From Caballeronia sp. SL2Y3 (GTDB lineage Bacteria; Pseudomonadota; Gammaproteobacteria; Burkholderiales; Burkholderiaceae): DNA of 64,000 nt. A model generated the notes under the pieces. That model did no database searches. It saw only the letters and a list, made by a program, of their open reading frames with translations, and was not told the origin of the DNA. The stretch is from contig NZ_CP084260.1 of the NCBI RefSeq assembly GCF_022879575.1, forward strand, positions 2,604,001 through 2,668,000. Reading direction: 5' to 3'. The position numbers and the translations under genes were made by a program. Positions 28,137 to 37,187 of the stretch are shown here, piece by piece; within the stretch, counting starts at the first letter, position 1; every line of letters begins with the position of its first letter.

Positions 28137-28439
28137 TCACCGCACCGCCCGCCCCGCCTCCCGCAGCGGCTCTTCGTTCTCCAGCCGATACACCCATGAC
28201 AGCAGTTCCGCCACCGCCTGATACAGCGCAGGCGGAATATGCGCGTCGAGGTCCACCTGCATCAGCAGCGAGACCATGTCCGGCGATTCGTGCACGTAGA
28301 CGCCCGCCTCTTTCGCGCGCTGGACGATCATCTCCGCGACAATTCCATAGCCCTTCGCGACGACGCGCGGCGTCGCTTCGCGATTGCCGGCTTCGTAGGT
28401 GAGCGCAGTCGCCTGCTTGCGGCCATACGGCGTGCTCAT
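28137..28439 (-). CDS. FlhB C-terminal-domain-like protein
   Basis: 100 residues resembling only the cytoplasmic C-terminal domain of FlhB/EscU (RVVAKGYGIVAEMIVQRAKE, then PDMVSLLMQVDLDAHIP, and PALYQAVAELLSWVYRLE). There are no transmembrane segments and no NPTH autocleavage motif. Proteins of this kind (FhlB, YlqH) can substitute for part of FlhB in switching export specificity. The start overlaps the fliK-like stop by ATGA, and the unit continues back through fliT and fliS. Confidence 0.85.
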   Translation of the reverse strand: MSTPYGRKQATALTYEAGNREATPRVVAKGYGIVAEMIVQRAKEAGVYVHESPDMVSLLMQVDLDAHIPPALYQAVAELLSWVYRLENEEPLREAGRAVR

Positions 28440-29791
28440 GTCGCGCCTCCTTCACTGCGCGGCGGCGCGCGAAACAGATGTTCGAGCGGCGACCGAACCG
28501 GCTTCGGCGCCGTATGGCCTGCGTCGTGCGCGACATCGGTGCCCGCCGCGCCGTCGACCGAACGCACCGAGAACGACGCCAGCGCGATGCCCGCCGCATC
28601 CAGTTGACGCGCGAACGCCGCGCCATCCGCCGCGAGCCGCGCCGCGCCCTTGTCGCTCGCATTGATGCGCGCGACGAGCTTCTCTCCACTCAGGACCAGT
28701 TCCGCGTCCACCGTGCCGAGCGCCGGCAGCGACAGCGTGATGCGGGTGCGCCACGCGCGCTCGTCCGCCGACGGTTCCGGCGTGCGGGCGTCGCGCGGCT
28801 CGCGGGCGATTTCCCATTCGAAGCGCGTGCCCGGCCACGCCTCGCCTTGCCAGCGAAACTGGCCGTTCGCGAGAAGATCGAGCTGCTGGCGCACGATGTC
28901 GAGCGTCGCCGGATGCACGCCCGCCGCCACCGACGCCTGCATCGCCGAACCGGAACCGGACGGCGCGGGCTGCGCGCCCGCACTGGATGCGCTCGCGGTT
29001 GCGCTCTGAGAATTCGAAAGGGCCGACGCGGGCGCGTCGCGCACCGACGCCGCGAGCGCCGCCGCCTGCTGCGGCGTCTGCGGCATCTCGACGGCGCGCG
29101 CGGGCGTCGGCGCGGCGGCGTCGTGAAGATCGGGGAAAGCGGGCGACGCTAAGAACGCCGGCGCGGCGTGCGCGGCGTCCGGTGCGCCTTCGTTCGCGAG
29201 ATCGAACGGCAGCGACAACGCGCGCGGATCGACGCGGGCCTGCGGCTCGTTGCCGAGCGAGGCTGCCGTGCGCTGGCCTGCGAGCCATTGCGCCAGATGC
29301 GATTCGTAGAAGAGCCCGCTCTCGCCGACGGTCTTCGCCAGCTCGCCCGCCAGCACCGACGCCGGCAGCGGCGGCAAGTTCTGGCTCGCGGCGCGCGCCG
29401 CCGCGACGGCGGCAGCGTTAGACGAGAAAGCGGTATCGAAAAGGCCGGTGGTGAGCGCGGCGAACGCGCTCGCGGGGCGCGGCGGCGTCGGCCACAACGG
29501 CGCGTCGCCGAGGACGGCCGACGCCGTGCCGGACAAGCGCGAGATCACGTCGAGCGTGCGCGCGACGCTGGAAAGTTCGGTCTGCGCCGATGCCGCCGGG
29601 CCCGCGCCCGCTGCGCCGGATTCGGGCGTGTCGGGCGTATCGACCGTGGCGGACGTGCCCGCCTGCGTCGTCGTGCGTCCGGCGGCCGCGCCCGCCGCGC
29701 CGTTCACCGCATCGGCTGCGCGGATCGCGGAAAGGACGAGGTCCGAGCGGCCGGCCAGAAGCGTTGCTATCGCGGAGTCGAATCCTGTCAT
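28436..29791 (-). CDS. Flagellar hook-length control protein FliK-like
   Basis: 451 residues. An Ala/Pro/Ser-rich N-terminal half (export-competent, low complexity) is followed near residue 290 by a Flg_hook-type C-terminal domain (QLDLLANGQFRWQGEAWPGT, TLPALGTVDAELVLSGEKLV). The family measures hook length and switches the export gate. A second, canonical fliK lies at 37188 in the fliE-K cluster, so this copy is a paralogue in a fliS-fliT-fliK-flhB-like unit. The ATG at 29791 (MTGFDSAIATLLAG) was preferred to one at 29806. Confidence 0.83.
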   Translation of the reverse strand: MTGFDSAIATLLAGRSDLVLSAIRAADAVNGAAGAAAGRTTTQAGTSATVDTPDTPESGAAGAGPAASAQTELSSVARTLDVISRLSGTASAVLGDAPLWPTPPRPASAFAALTTGLFDTAFSSNAAAVAAARAASQNLPPLPASVLAGELAKTVGESGLFYESHLAQWLAGQRTAASLGNEPQARVDPRALSLPFDLANEGAPDAAHAAPAFLASPAFPDLHDAAAPTPARAVEMPQTPQQAAALAASVRDAPASALSNSQSATASASSAGAQPAPSGSGSAMQASVAAGVHPATLDIVRQQLDLLANGQFRWQGEAWPGTRFEWEIAREPRDARTPEPSADERAWRTRITLSLPALGTVDAELVLSGEKLVARINASDKGAARLAADGAAFARQLDAAGIALASFSVRSVDGAAGTDVAHDAGHTAPKPVRSPLEHLFRAPPRSEGGAT

Positions 29792-29837
29792 GCCGAGATT
29801 CCTCAAGTACGTCCGCGAAGCCTCGCGGCGTGTCTGC

Positions 29838-30167
29838 CTAACGCAGTCCTATCATCTTTTTGAGCACGCGCGCCGGACTGTTGACCGCGAAGAGCGCGGA
29901 CAGGCGCGCGAGACTCGGCGATGTGAGGTCGCGGATGGCGGCGTCGTCGGCGAGAATCTTCTTCACGAGGTCCAGCTTGCGCGCCCGCGCGGTCTCGTCG
30001 AGCGCGGAGCCGTGGTCGGCGTCCTTCAACTGTTCGACGAGGTCGCGATACGTGCCCTGCATCGCCTTCAGATCGCCCAGGTCGCCTTCGCGCGCCGCTC
30101 TCAGCATCTGGGCGGACAGCGCGGCAATGGCTTCGTAGTGAGCGAAATATTCTTCTGTCGTTTTCAT
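29838..30167 (-). CDS. fliT: Flagellar chaperone FliT
   Basis: 109 residues. A helical, charged small protein (EEYFAHYEAIAALSAQMLRA, RDLVEQLKDADHGSALD, RKLDLVKKILADDAAIRDL, ending PARVLKKMIGLR). Size, position just after fliS and the C-terminal helix fit FliT, which binds the cap protein FliD and can inhibit FlhDC. The ATG at 30167 is preceded by a GAGAAG ribosome-binding site. fliD itself is not in this window. Confidence 0.85.
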   Translation of the reverse strand: MKTTEEYFAHYEAIAALSAQMLRAAREGDLGDLKAMQGTYRDLVEQLKDADHGSALDETARARKLDLVKKILADDAAIRDLTSPSLARLSALFAVNSPARVLKKMIGLR

Positions 30168-30198
30168 TCTTCTCCGGCAGTCGCCCACCGATTTTCGT

Positions 30199-30618
30199 TC
30201 AGACGGCCGCGGCGGTCATTTGCGCCACTTCCGGTCCGATACCGACCCACGCTTCCTCGAGCGTGGCCAGCAGATTGTCGACTTCCACGAGCATCGTCTC
30301 GCTCTGCTCCATGTTCGCCTGCAAGAGACGCCGCGTCATATACGAATAGAGCGCGTCGAGCCGCTGTGCGATTTCGCCGCCCGCGTCCTTGTTGAGCGCC
30401 TGCTGAAGACCGCTTTCGACGATGTTGATTGCCTTGCCGATCGCCTGGCCGCGCGCGCCCACGTTGTTCTGCTGCGTATGCATGCGCGCCTGCGCGATGG
30501 CCTGCCGCGCGCCCTGATACAGCATCACGATGAGCCGGTGCGGGCTCGCTCCCATGACGCCGGTCTGAACGCCCACGCGCGCATATGCGTTGGCTCCCGC
30601 CTGTCCCTGCGAAAACAT
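30199..30618 (-). CDS. fliS: Flagellar export chaperone FliS
   Basis: 139 residues. It binds the flagellin C-terminus before export. Family marks: NAYARVGVQTGVMGASPHRL, IVMLYQGARQAIAQARM, then AIGKAINIVESGLQQALN and LYSYMTRRLLQANME. AGGAG precedes the ATG. It is the first gene of a fliS-fliT-fliK-like-flhB-like unit whose probable sigma-28 promoter is about 300 bp upstream. Confidence 0.93.
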   Translation of the reverse strand: MFSQGQAGANAYARVGVQTGVMGASPHRLIVMLYQGARQAIAQARMHTQQNNVGARGQAIGKAINIVESGLQQALNKDAGGEIAQRLDALYSYMTRRLLQANMEQSETMLVEVDNLLATLEEAWVGIGPEVAQMTAAAV

Positions 30619-31020
30619 CGATGGCTCCTGTCTCGACGACTGTTACGGCTTCTCGCCCCGGTTAGCCGGCGCGCGCGTTCGCGCGTGTTCCGGCCCCGTC
30701 TCGTCCCGTGCAAATCAATGCAGCCGGCGAGCGTGGCTCCAAGCCCTCACCCGCGCCGCCTGCAACCTGTATTCCCCGCGACGCGAAGCACGCGGCACGT
30801 CGCCGTGCCGCTTCCGCGTCTGCGCCGGCTTTTTCCGGCCTGCGAACGTCCGCTCCGGCTCGAAATACGATGGCGCGGCTCGCTTTCGCGAGCGAACCGT
30901 CGTTCGCCGGGCTGCTAACGGGGTTATCGGAGAAACACGCAAAAGCTTTAGGGCGCAAGGGTTTGAGGGCGAAACCACGCGTAAAGGCAGGATCGAAGCG
31001 GTACGCGGCGCTCGCCGGGG
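30619..31020 (-). other. fliS-fliE intergenic leader
   Basis: 402 bp between fliS and the end of fliE, both on the minus strand. It contains the sigma-28-type promoter at 30924-30950 and then about 300 bp of leader. Short open frames in the leader show no recognisable protein. Short GC-rich inverted repeats (for example around 30775-30800, GCACGGCGACGTGCCGC type) suggest structure. fliD, often upstream of fliS, is absent here. Confidence 0.5.
30924..30950 (-). promoter_or_regulatory. Sigma-28 (FliA)-type promoter for fliST
   Basis: Minus strand: TAAAGCTT (30943-30950), 11-bp spacer, TCCGATAA (30924-30931). The FliA consensus is TAAAGTTT-N11-GCCGATAA; only two positions differ and spacing is exact. 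It points at fliS. Confidence 0.8.
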
Positions 31021-31389
31021 TCAGACGGAGATCTGCATGATGTCGTTGTAGGCGCTCACGAGCTTGTTGCGCACCTGCAAGCCGAACTGCAGGCCGACGT
31101 TGGCCTTTTGCATGTCCACCATCACGTCGTTGAGCGAAACGTTCGGCGCGCCGATTTCGAATGCATGCGCCTCGTTGAGCGCGGTCGTCTGGTTGGCGCT
31201 GATCTTGTCGATGGACGACTTCAGCGCGTCCGCGAAGCTGCCTGCGGTGGCCGCGCCCGAACCCGCGCTTTGACCGGTCACCGCGCCGGACGCCACCGTG
31301 GCCGCACTGCCTGCGCCGCCGGCTGCCTGCGCCGACATCGACTGAATGGCGCTCATCGCGGCGGAAAGCGGATTGATCGGAAAGTTCAT
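31021..31389 (-). CDS. fliE: Flagellar hook-basal body complex protein FliE
   Basis: 122 residues. FliE connects the MS ring to the rod. The C-terminal half has the family pattern: [20 protein letters not shown], then [20 protein letters not shown] and [19 protein letters not shown]. The N-terminus is Ala/Gly-rich. The ATG at 31389 starts MNFPINP. It is divergent from fliF across 271 bp, whereas fliE is often co-directional in enterics. Confidence 0.94.
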   Translation of the reverse strand: MNFPINPLSAAMSAIQSMSAQAAGGAGSAATVASGAVTGQSAGSGAATAGSFADALKSSIDKISANQTTALNEAHAFEIGAPNVSLNDVMVDMQKANVGLQFGLQVRNKLVSAYNDIMQISV

Positions 31390-31660
31390 ATTGACTCCGT
31401 GTGACAGCAAATTGATGCAGGACCGTGGAATTGCCGGCGTCTGGCCGGCTCGGACGGGCCGGTAAAAATGGCTCGTCCGGGTATGAAAAAGATTAGCAGC
31501 GGGCCTCGTTCCGAAGCGTACGAAGAACGGGGAAAACCCCGCTCTATTCACCGAATCGACTTGCAAGGTAGTGCGGATAATCCGTCTCGTGAAAAGACTT
31601 CCTTTACCGCGGACGACACTGCGGCGCGGGAAGAAGCCAAGATTCGGAGCCTCGACGCTA
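31390..31660. other. fliE-fliF divergent promoter region
   Basis: 271 bp between the divergent genes. It should hold the class II flagellar promoters for both. GAACGGGGAAAACCCCGCTC at 31525-31544 contains a CGGGG/CCCCG inverted repeat. I see no sigma-28-type site. Confidence 0.4.
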
Positions 31661-33424
31661 ATGGAAACGCCCAACAACTCATTGATCACGCCCGACGCCA
31701 GAATGGGCCTGGCGGGTGCGCAGCCGGGCGCGGCAGGTGCGCCCGCGGCGGGCGCGGGCCTTTCCGCCGGCGGTTTCGCGCAGCGGGTGCCAATGCTTTC
31801 GCAGTTCCGCTCGAACCCGCGCGTGCCGCTGATCGTCGCCGTCGCTATTCTGGCGATGGTCGTCGCCGGCCTCTTGATGTGGTCGCGCCAGCCGGACTAT
31901 CGCGTGCTGTTCAGCAATCTGTCGGATCGCGACGGCGGCGCGATCGTGACCGCGCTTCAGCAGGGCAACATTCCCTACAAGCTGTCCGACGGCGGCGGCG
32001 CCATTCTCGTGCCGGCCGAGCAGGTTCACGAAACGCGTCTGCGTCTCGCGAGCCAGGGCTTGCCGAAAAACGGCTCGGTCGGCTTCGAGCTGATGGACAA
32101 CCAGAAATTCGGCATCAGCCAGTTCGCCGAGCAGATCAACTACCAGCGCGCGCTCGAAGGCGAGCTGGAGCGCACCATCGGTTCCATTTCGTCGGTGAAG
32201 TCGGCGCGCGTGCATCTGGCCATTCCGAAGCCGAGCGTGTTCGTGCGCGACAAGGAATTGCCGACCGCTTCCGTGATGGTGAACCTCTACCCGGGCCGCG
32301 TGCTCGACGAAGGGCAAGTGCTCGCGATCGCGCACATGGTGGCCTCGGGCGTGCCGGACATGCCGGTCAAGAACGTGAACATCGCCGATCAGGACGGCAA
32401 CCTGCTCACAAGCCAGAGCGCCGTCAACGGTCTCGACGCGTCGCAACTGAAGTACGTGCAGCAAATCGAGCACAACACGCAAAAACGCATCGACGCGATT
32501 CTTTCGCCGCTCTTCGGCGCGGGCAATGCGCGTTCGCAAGTGAGCGCCGACATCGACTTCTCGAAGCTCGAACAGACCGCCGAAAGCTACGGCCCGAACG
32601 CCAACCCGCAGAACACGGCTATTCGCAGCCAGCAGTCGAGCGAATCGAGCGAAACGTCGGGCAGCGGCGCCTCGGGCGTGCCGGGCGCGCTGTCGAACCA
32701 GCCGCCGCAGCCGGCGTCCGCGCCGATCGACGCTGCCGCCTCGGGCACGACCGCCACGCGTTCCGCGCCGAGCAACCTGCGCAAGGACACGACGACGAAC
32801 TACGAAGTGGATCGCACCGTGCGCCACTACGAGCAGGCGACGGGCGGCATCAAGCGTCTGTCCGTGGCAGTGGTCGTCAACTACGAGCGCCAGGTCGATG
32901 CCAAGGGCAACGTCACGATGAAGCCGCTCGCCGCCGACAAGCTCGCCCAAGTGCAGCAGCTCGTGAAGGACGCGATGGGCTTCGACGAGAAGCGCGGCGA
33001 TTCGGTCAACGTGGTGAACAGCGCGTTCTCGTCGGACTCGGACCTGACGCCCGCCGTGCCCTGGTGGCGCACGCCGGACATGATTGCGCGCGGCATCTCG
33101 CTCGCGAAGTACGTGGGTATCGGCATCGTCGGGCTGTTCCTGTACTTCAGCATGGTAAAGCCCGCAATGCGCCGCGCGTTCCCGCCGCCGCCGGAAGAAA
33201 CGCCCGCGCTCGCCGCAGCCGACGAACTCTCGCTGCTCGACGGTCCCACGCTCAGCGGCGAAGCGAAGCAGGACGAAGACAAGGATGCCGAGGTCAGCCT
33301 CCTCGGCCATGAAAGCAACAAGGCCAAATTCGATCGAAATCTCGACTACGCGCGAATGGTCGCGCGCCAGGACCCGAGAATCGTCGCGACGGTCGTGAAA
33401 AACTGGGTGTCCGATGAACGCTGA
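31661..33424 (+). CDS. fliF: Flagellar MS-ring protein FliF
   Basis: 587 residues. Forms the MS ring in the inner membrane, the base of the basal body. First transmembrane helix near 55-75 ([20 protein letters not shown]), then the YscJ-type ring-building motifs ([40 protein letters not shown]), a Ser/Gly/Pro-rich middle, the second helix near residue 490 ([16 protein letters not shown]), and the C-terminal FliG-binding tail. The ATG at 31661 gives a normal N-terminus. The stop overlaps the fliG start by 11 bases. Confidence 0.95.
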   Translation: METPNNSLITPDARMGLAGAQPGAAGAPAAGAGLSAGGFAQRVPMLSQFRSNPRVPLIVAVAILAMVVAGLLMWSRQPDYRVLFSNLSDRDGGAIVTALQQGNIPYKLSDGGGAILVPAEQVHETRLRLASQGLPKNGSVGFELMDNQKFGISQFAEQINYQRALEGELERTIGSISSVKSARVHLAIPKPSVFVRDKELPTASVMVNLYPGRVLDEGQVLAIAHMVASGVPDMPVKNVNIADQDGNLLTSQSAVNGLDASQLKYVQQIEHNTQKRIDAILSPLFGAGNARSQVSADIDFSKLEQTAESYGPNANPQNTAIRSQQSSESSETSGSGASGVPGALSNQPPQPASAPIDAAASGTTATRSAPSNLRKDTTTNYEVDRTVRHYEQATGGIKRLSVAVVVNYERQVDAKGNVTMKPLAADKLAQVQQLVKDAMGFDEKRGDSVNVVNSAFSSDSDLTPAVPWWRTPDMIARGISLAKYVGIGIVGLFLYFSMVKPAMRRAFPPPPEETPALAAADELSLLDGPTLSGEAKQDEDKDAEVSLLGHESNKAKFDRNLDYARMVARQDPRIVATVVKNWVSDER

Positions 33425-34409
33425 AGGTCTCAATAAAGCCGCGCTCCTCCTGATGTCGATCGGAGAGGAAGAAGCCGCCGAAGTTTTCAAGTATCTCGCC
33501 CCGCGCGAGGTGCAGAAGATCGGCGCCACGATGGCGGCGCTCAAGAACGTGACGCGCGAGCAGCTCGACAACGTGCTGACCGAATTCGTCGGGGAAGCCG
33601 AGAAGCACACGGCGCTGTCGCTCGATTCGAGCGAGTACATCCGCTCCGTGCTGACGAAGGCGCTCGGCGAGAACAAAGCCGGCGCGCTGATCGACCGCAT
33701 TCTGCAAGGCAGCGATACGAGCGGTATCGAAGGCCTCAAGTGGATGGACTCGGGCGCGGTCGCGGAACTCATCAAGAACGAGCATCCGCAGATCATCGCG
33801 ACGATTCTCGTGCACCTGGACCGCGATCAGGCGTCGGAAATCGTGTCGCTCCTGAACGACCGCCTGCGCAACGACGTGCTCCTGCGCATCGCGACGCTCG
33901 ACGGCATTCAGCCCGCCGCGCTGCGCGAACTCGACGACGTGCTCACGACGCTGCTTTCCGGCAGCGACAACCTGAAGCGCGCGCCGATGGGCGGCATTCG
34001 CACGGCGGCGGAGATTCTCAACTTCATGTCGAGCAATCACGAAGAAGGCGTGCTGTCGAACGTGCGCGAGTACGACGCGGAACTGGCGCAGAAGATCATC
34101 GACCAGATGTTCGTGTTCGAGAACCTGCTCGACCTGGAAGACCGCGCGATCCAGTTGCTGCTGAAGGAAGTGGAATCCGAAACGCTGATCGTGTCGCTGA
34201 AGGGCGCGCAGCCCGGGCTGCGTCAGAAGTTCCTCTCGAACATGTCGCAGCGCGCGGCCGAACTGCTCGCCGAAGACCTCGATTCGCGCGGTCCGGTGCG
34301 CGTGTCGGAAGTCGAGCAGCAGCAGCGCAAGATTCTCCAGATCGTCCGCAATCTGGCGGAAAACGGCCAGATTCAGCTAGGCGGCAAGGCGGAGGACGCG
34401 TATGTCTGA
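33414..34409 (+). CDS. fliG: Flagellar motor switch protein FliG
   Basis: 331 residues, normal size. It sits on FliF and transmits torque from the stator. N-terminal KAALLLMSIGEEEAAEVFKY, middle EHPQIIATILVHLDRDQASE with the conserved EHPQ, and the C-terminal torque helix (FVFENLLDLEDRAIQLLLKE) containing charged residues that meet MotA. Overlaps fliF and fliH ends, so the cluster is tightly coupled. Confidence 0.96.
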   Translation: MNAEGLNKAALLLMSIGEEEAAEVFKYLAPREVQKIGATMAALKNVTREQLDNVLTEFVGEAEKHTALSLDSSEYIRSVLTKALGENKAGALIDRILQGSDTSGIEGLKWMDSGAVAELIKNEHPQIIATILVHLDRDQASEIVSLLNDRLRNDVLLRIATLDGIQPAALRELDDVLTTLLSGSDNLKRAPMGGIRTAAEILNFMSSNHEEGVLSNVREYDAELAQKIIDQMFVFENLLDLEDRAIQLLLKEVESETLIVSLKGAQPGLRQKFLSNMSQRAAELLAEDLDSRGPVRVSEVEQQQRKILQIVRNLAENGQIQLGGKAEDAYV

Positions 34410-35082
34410 CGCCGCCACCCAGAACCGGGGCGAGAAAGCGCCCGTCTCCGCGTATCAACGCTGGGAGATGGCGTCGTTCGATCCCGTCACCGTCGACAAC
34501 AGCGCGGCGGAACAGGCGGCGCTCGAAGCGCATCTGCGCCGCATCGAGGAAGACGCGCACGCGCACGGCGTCGCCAAAGGGCACGTCGCCGGTCAGGCGC
34601 TCGGCTATCAGGCGGGTTTCGAGCAAGGCCACGCGAAGGGTTTCGAGGACGGCCGCAAGGAAGCGCTCGCGCAGGCGGCGCAACTCGCGCAGATCGCCGA
34701 TGCGTTCAAGACCGCGCTTCAGGCTGCCGACGCCGCCATCGCCGAAACGCTGGCCGCGCTGGCCGTCGATATCGCGCAGCAGGTCGTGCGTCAGCATCTG
34801 GCGCTCGATCCGACCGCGCTCGTCGCAGTCGCCCGTGAAGTGATCGCCGCCGAGCCGGAACTGTCGGGCGCGCCGACGCTGATCGTGAGCCCGGCCGACC
34901 TGCCGATCGTCGATTCGTATCTGAAGGATGAACTGGAATCGGCGGGCTGGACGGTGCGTCCGGACCCGGCCATCGAACGCGGCGGCTGCAAGGCGCACGC
35001 CGCGACCGGCGAAATCGACGCGACCAACGCGTCGCGCTGGGAACGCGTCTCTGCCGCGCTCGGGAGGAACAAGCCGTGGTGA
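34402..35082 (+). CDS. fliH: Flagellar export apparatus protein FliH
   Basis: 226 residues. Binds FliI and regulates the export ATPase. The N-terminal part has Gly-x-x-x-Gly-like repeats of a FliH stalk ([20 protein letters not shown], then GHAKGFEDG), and the C-terminus has the [19 protein letters not shown] domain. Start overlaps the fliG stop by 8 bases. fliI begins inside its last codons. Confidence 0.93.
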   Translation: MSDAATQNRGEKAPVSAYQRWEMASFDPVTVDNSAAEQAALEAHLRRIEEDAHAHGVAKGHVAGQALGYQAGFEQGHAKGFEDGRKEALAQAAQLAQIADAFKTALQAADAAIAETLAALAVDIAQQVVRQHLALDPTALVAVAREVIAAEPELSGAPTLIVSPADLPIVDSYLKDELESAGWTVRPDPAIERGGCKAHAATGEIDATNASRWERVSAALGRNKPW

Positions 35083-36602
35083 ACCATCGAATCACGCAGG
35101 ACGGGCTGTCCGCGCTGGAACAGGAAATCGCGCGGGCGTCGTTCGGGCCGCTCGCGAGCGAAGAAGCCGCAGGCGACGCCGCACCCGACGCGCACGCCGC
35201 GCACACCATCGCCGAACTCGCGAAGCTCGCGGGCAATCCGCACATCGACGCGTGGCGCGACAAGCTCGACGCGATGAAGTCGCGCAACGCCATCGCGAAG
35301 CCGCTGCGTCCGTGCGGGCGGCTCACGCGCGCCGCCGGCCTCGTGCTCGAAGCGGTCGGGCTCAAGATGGGCGTCGGCTCCGAATGCATGATCGAACTGC
35401 CGCCCGGCAGCGCGATCCCGACGGCGGAAGCCGAAGTCGTCGGCTTCGCGGGCGACAAGCTCTTTCTGATGCCGACCACCGAAATGGGCGGCCTTCTGCC
35501 CGGCGCGCGCGTCTATCCGCTGGAAAGCGCGCCGATCAACGATCCGATGGCGGGCGCGAAGCGTCTTCCCGTCGGCTGGGAAATGCTCGGCCGCGTGGTC
35601 GATGCGTCCGGCCGTCCGCTCGACGGGCTCGGCCCGCTCGGCGCGAAGGTCGATGCGCCGCTCGCCGCGCCGGTCATCAATCCGCTGAACCGCGAGCCGA
35701 TTCACAAGGTGCTCGACGTGGGCGTACGCGCGATCAACTCGCTGCTGACGGTCGGGCGCGGCCAGCGCATGGGCCTGTTCGCGGGTTCCGGCGTCGGTAA
35801 GTCGGTGCTGCTCGGCACGATGGCGCGCTATACGAGCGCGGAAGTGATCGTGATCGGGCTGATCGGCGAACGCGGCCGCGAAGTGAAGGAGTTCATCGAG
35901 CAGATTCTGGGCGAGGACGGTCTCGCGCGTTCGGTCGTCGTGGCCGCGCCTGCGGACGTGTCGCCGGTGCTGCGGATGCAGGCCGCCGCGTACACCACTT
36001 CGCTCGCCGAATATTTCCGCGATCAGGGCAAGCACGTGCTGATGCTGATGGATTCCCTCACGCGCTATGCGATGGCGCAGCGCGAGATCGCGCTCGCTAT
36101 CGGCGAGCCGCCCGCGACGAAGGGCTATCCGCCTTCGGTGTTCGCCAAGCTGCCGGCGCTCGTCGAGCGTACCGGCAACGGGCCGGAAGGCGGCGGTTCC
36201 ATCACGGCGTTCTATACGGTGCTGACCGAAGGCGACGACCAGCAAGACCCGATCGCCGACTCGGCGCGGGCCATTCTGGACGGCCATATCGTGCTGAACC
36301 GGTCGCTCGCGGAGGCGGGGCATTACCCGGCTATCGACATCGAGCAGTCCATCAGCCGCGCGATGACTTCGCTCATCGACGAAAAGCATCTTGAGCGCGT
36401 GCGCCTCTTCAAGCAGATGCTGTCGCGCTACCAGCGCAACCGCGATCTCATCAACGTGGGCGCGTATTCGAGCGGCCGCGACGCGCTGCTCGACCGCGCG
36501 ATTGCGCTGTACCCGCGGATGGAGTCGTTTTTACAGCAAGGTTTTCGTGAGCAGGCAAATTTCGAACCGAGTCTTGATTTGTTGCATCAGCTTTTCGACT
36601 AG
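35076..36602 (+). CDS. fliI: Flagellum-specific ATPase FliI
   Basis: 508 residues, slightly longer than many FliI because of an N-terminal extension. F1-beta-like ATPase that powers type III export. Walker [15 protein letters not shown], then [15 protein letters not shown] with the conserved Glu, the [19 protein letters not shown]alker B region, and [19 protein letters not shown]. The start is GTG at 35076 (a second GTG follows at 35079), overlapping the fliH stop; GGGAGGA lies upstream. Confidence 0.95.
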   Translation: MVNHRITQDGLSALEQEIARASFGPLASEEAAGDAAPDAHAAHTIAELAKLAGNPHIDAWRDKLDAMKSRNAIAKPLRPCGRLTRAAGLVLEAVGLKMGVGSECMIELPPGSAIPTAEAEVVGFAGDKLFLMPTTEMGGLLPGARVYPLESAPINDPMAGAKRLPVGWEMLGRVVDASGRPLDGLGPLGAKVDAPLAAPVINPLNREPIHKVLDVGVRAINSLLTVGRGQRMGLFAGSGVGKSVLLGTMARYTSAEVIVIGLIGERGREVKEFIEQILGEDGLARSVVVAAPADVSPVLRMQAAAYTTSLAEYFRDQGKHVLMLMDSLTRYAMAQREIALAIGEPPATKGYPPSVFAKLPALVERTGNGPEGGGSITAFYTVLTEGDDQQDPIADSARAILDGHIVLNRSLAEAGHYPAIDIEQSISRAMTSLIDEKHLERVRLFKQMLSRYQRNRDLINVGAYSSGRDALLDRAIALYPRMESFLQQGFREQANFEPSLDLLHQLFD

Positions 36603-36663
36603 TATTCGAGCCATTCGTCATAAGAACACGTAGAGCCCTGAAGACCACAGGAACCGCCACGTC

Positions 36664-37113
36664 ATGTCCAAGAATCTGCCTATCAACACGCTCATCGAAC
36701 TCGCGCAAGAAGAGCTCGACGCCGCCACCAAGAAGCTCGGAAAGTTGCAGCAGGAACGCAACGAAGCCGAGAAACAGCTCGAATCGCTCGTTGCTTACCG
36801 CGACGAGTATCACGCGCGCTTCACGGCATCCGCCCAGCAAGGCACGACGGCGCAGACGCTGCGCAATTTCCAGGCGTTCGTCGATACGCTCGATTCGGCC
36901 ATCGCGCAGCAGCGCATGCTGCTCGTGACGGCGGATCAGCGCATCGAGGCGGCGAAGCCGGAGTGGCGGCTCAAGAAGCAGAAGGTCGGCAGCTACGAAG
37001 TGCTGGCGGCACGGGGCGAAGCGGTTCTCGCGCGCAAAGCGGCGCGTGTCGAACAGCGCGAAGCGGACGAGCACGCGGCGAAGGTGCTGCGCATGCGAGC
37101 CGAGCGCGCCTGA
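36664..37113 (+). CDS. fliJ: Flagellar export protein FliJ
   Basis: 149 residues. A coiled-coil protein that fits in the FliI ring like the gamma subunit of F1. Nearly all helical and charged: LIELAQEELDAATKKLGKLQ, EAEKQLESLVAYRDEY, then LDSAIAQQRMLLVTADQRIE and the basic C-terminal RKAARVEQREADEHAA. It starts 61 bases after fliI. Confidence 0.93.
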   Translation: MSKNLPINTLIELAQEELDAATKKLGKLQQERNEAEKQLESLVAYRDEYHARFTASAQQGTTAQTLRNFQAFVDTLDSAIAQQRMLLVTADQRIEAAKPEWRLKKQKVGSYEVLAARGEAVLARKAARVEQREADEHAAKVLRMRAERA

Positions 37114-37123
37114 CGGATTTTTA

Positions 37124-37154
37124 GCGGCGCTGCTGTCATGGCAGCGAGCGCCGC
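37124..37154 (+). promoter_or_regulatory. Hairpin between fliJ and fliK
   Basis: GCGGCGC at 37124-37130 pairs with GCGCCGC at 37148-37154, with an inner GCTG/CAGC stem. No T run follows, so it is more likely an mRNA processing or attenuation structure than a full terminator. Confidence 0.5.
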
Positions 37155-37187
37155 GTGTAGTTCATTACAGGATTTAAGAGGTCGAAT

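Noticed and set aside
28436..29791. FliK-like gene as a decayed copy of fliK
   Set aside because: It is full length, lies in an overlapping operon and has an intact C-terminal domain, so paralogy fits better than decay.
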